From: Oscillospiraceae bacterium
Lineage (GTDB): Bacteria; Bacillota; Clostridia; Oscillospirales; Acutalibacteraceae
DNA: 13,517 bases
NCBI GenBank assembly: GCA_028706415.1
Contig: JAQWBK010000039.1
Location: 1 to 13,517 of the forward strand
Direction: 5' to 3'
In this document: positions 13,381-13,517 of the stretch, one piece after another
How the letters are laid out: each line of letters starts with the position of its first letter
How positions within the stretch are numbered: the stretch's first letter is position 1
Made by a program: the position numbers and the translations under genes
Notes under the pieces: generated by a model
Databases searched by the model: none
The model's input: only the letters and a program-made list of their open reading frames with translations
Told to the model about the DNA's origin: nothing

Positions 13381-13517
13381 GAGAAACAGGGTCCGTGTCA
13401 AGTTTTTGTAGGACTTTTTTAAAAAAGATTTTGCATCACCAAAAATCAATTCAACAAAACAACTTTAGGATTTTTTGAGTACCTGTAATTTTACCCGATA
13501 TGGGCAGATTTCCTATT
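13381..13517. other. AT-rich end of window, nothing assignable
   Basis: These 137 bp upstream of the leu promoter contain homopolymer runs and an isolated TTGACAC on the minus strand. I see no gene, hairpin terminator or recognisable repeat here. A weak minus-strand ORF crossing it overlaps the T-box leader and is not credible. Confidence 0.4.

Noticed and set aside
13252..13449. 65-codon minus-strand ORF upstream of leuA
   Set aside because: It spans the consensus promoter and the T-box stem I, so its codons are explained by RNA structure.

Overview
The window reads as part of a low-to-medium GC Firmicutes chromosome, most likely an anaerobic Clostridia or Oscillospiraceae-type bacterium. 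The basis is strong AGGAGG-type ribosome binding sites, several TTG/GTG starts, a T-box riboswitch, a canonical sigma-A promoter and a glycyl-radical-enzyme activase. The genus cannot be fixed from sequence alone.

Region 1 (58-5535, + strand) is a compact operon. It holds a sugar-binding lipoprotein, two binding-protein-dependent permeases, the two halves of a split transketolase, a small cupin and a 61-residue protein of unknown function. There is no ABC ATPase, so a shared ATPase encoded elsewhere is probably used. There is also no sugar kinase or isomerase. The operon looks like uptake of a carbohydrate followed by a dedicated ketol transfer, with the substrate unknown. It ends at a bidirectional hairpin (5545-5588) facing a four-helix membrane protein gene on the minus strand.

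Region 2 (about 6100-8900) is accessory. It has a consensus promoter driving a 50-codon ORF, a convergent Xre-type repressor gene, and a 370-bp gap filled by nested small mobile elements. These are followed by two small phage-like genes, the second ending in a sigma-region-4-like helix-turn-helix. Opposing them is a translationally coupled minus-strand pair: a cysteine-rich zinc-ribbon-like protein and a membrane-anchored 352-residue protein. I could not assign either to a known family. No integrase is visible, so this may be a decayed integrated element or a small cargo island.

Region 3 (about 9200-13380) is core metabolism. A PflA-type radical SAM activase lies on the + strand. On the minus strand, leuA and leuB are read from a perfect TTGACA-N17-TATAAT promoter through a T-box leader with a CUC (leucine) specifier. 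leuC and leuD are not between them.

Two small non-coding repeat families link regions 2 and 3. Element B has GGTCACCTCTAAAAACC terminal inverted repeats, with copies at 6720-6901 and 11212-11368 in opposite orientation; each copy is flanked by a 4-bp direct repeat (TTCT and TTAT). Element A is a palindrome of about 50-70 bp with TACTG...CAGTA ends next to TA, with copies at 6729-6781 and 10016-10086. The first A copy sits inside the terminal repeat of the first B copy, which gives an order of insertion. The most unusual observations are this nested repeat pair, the uncharacterised zinc-ribbon/membrane-protein cassette, and the orphan transketolase sugar operon.
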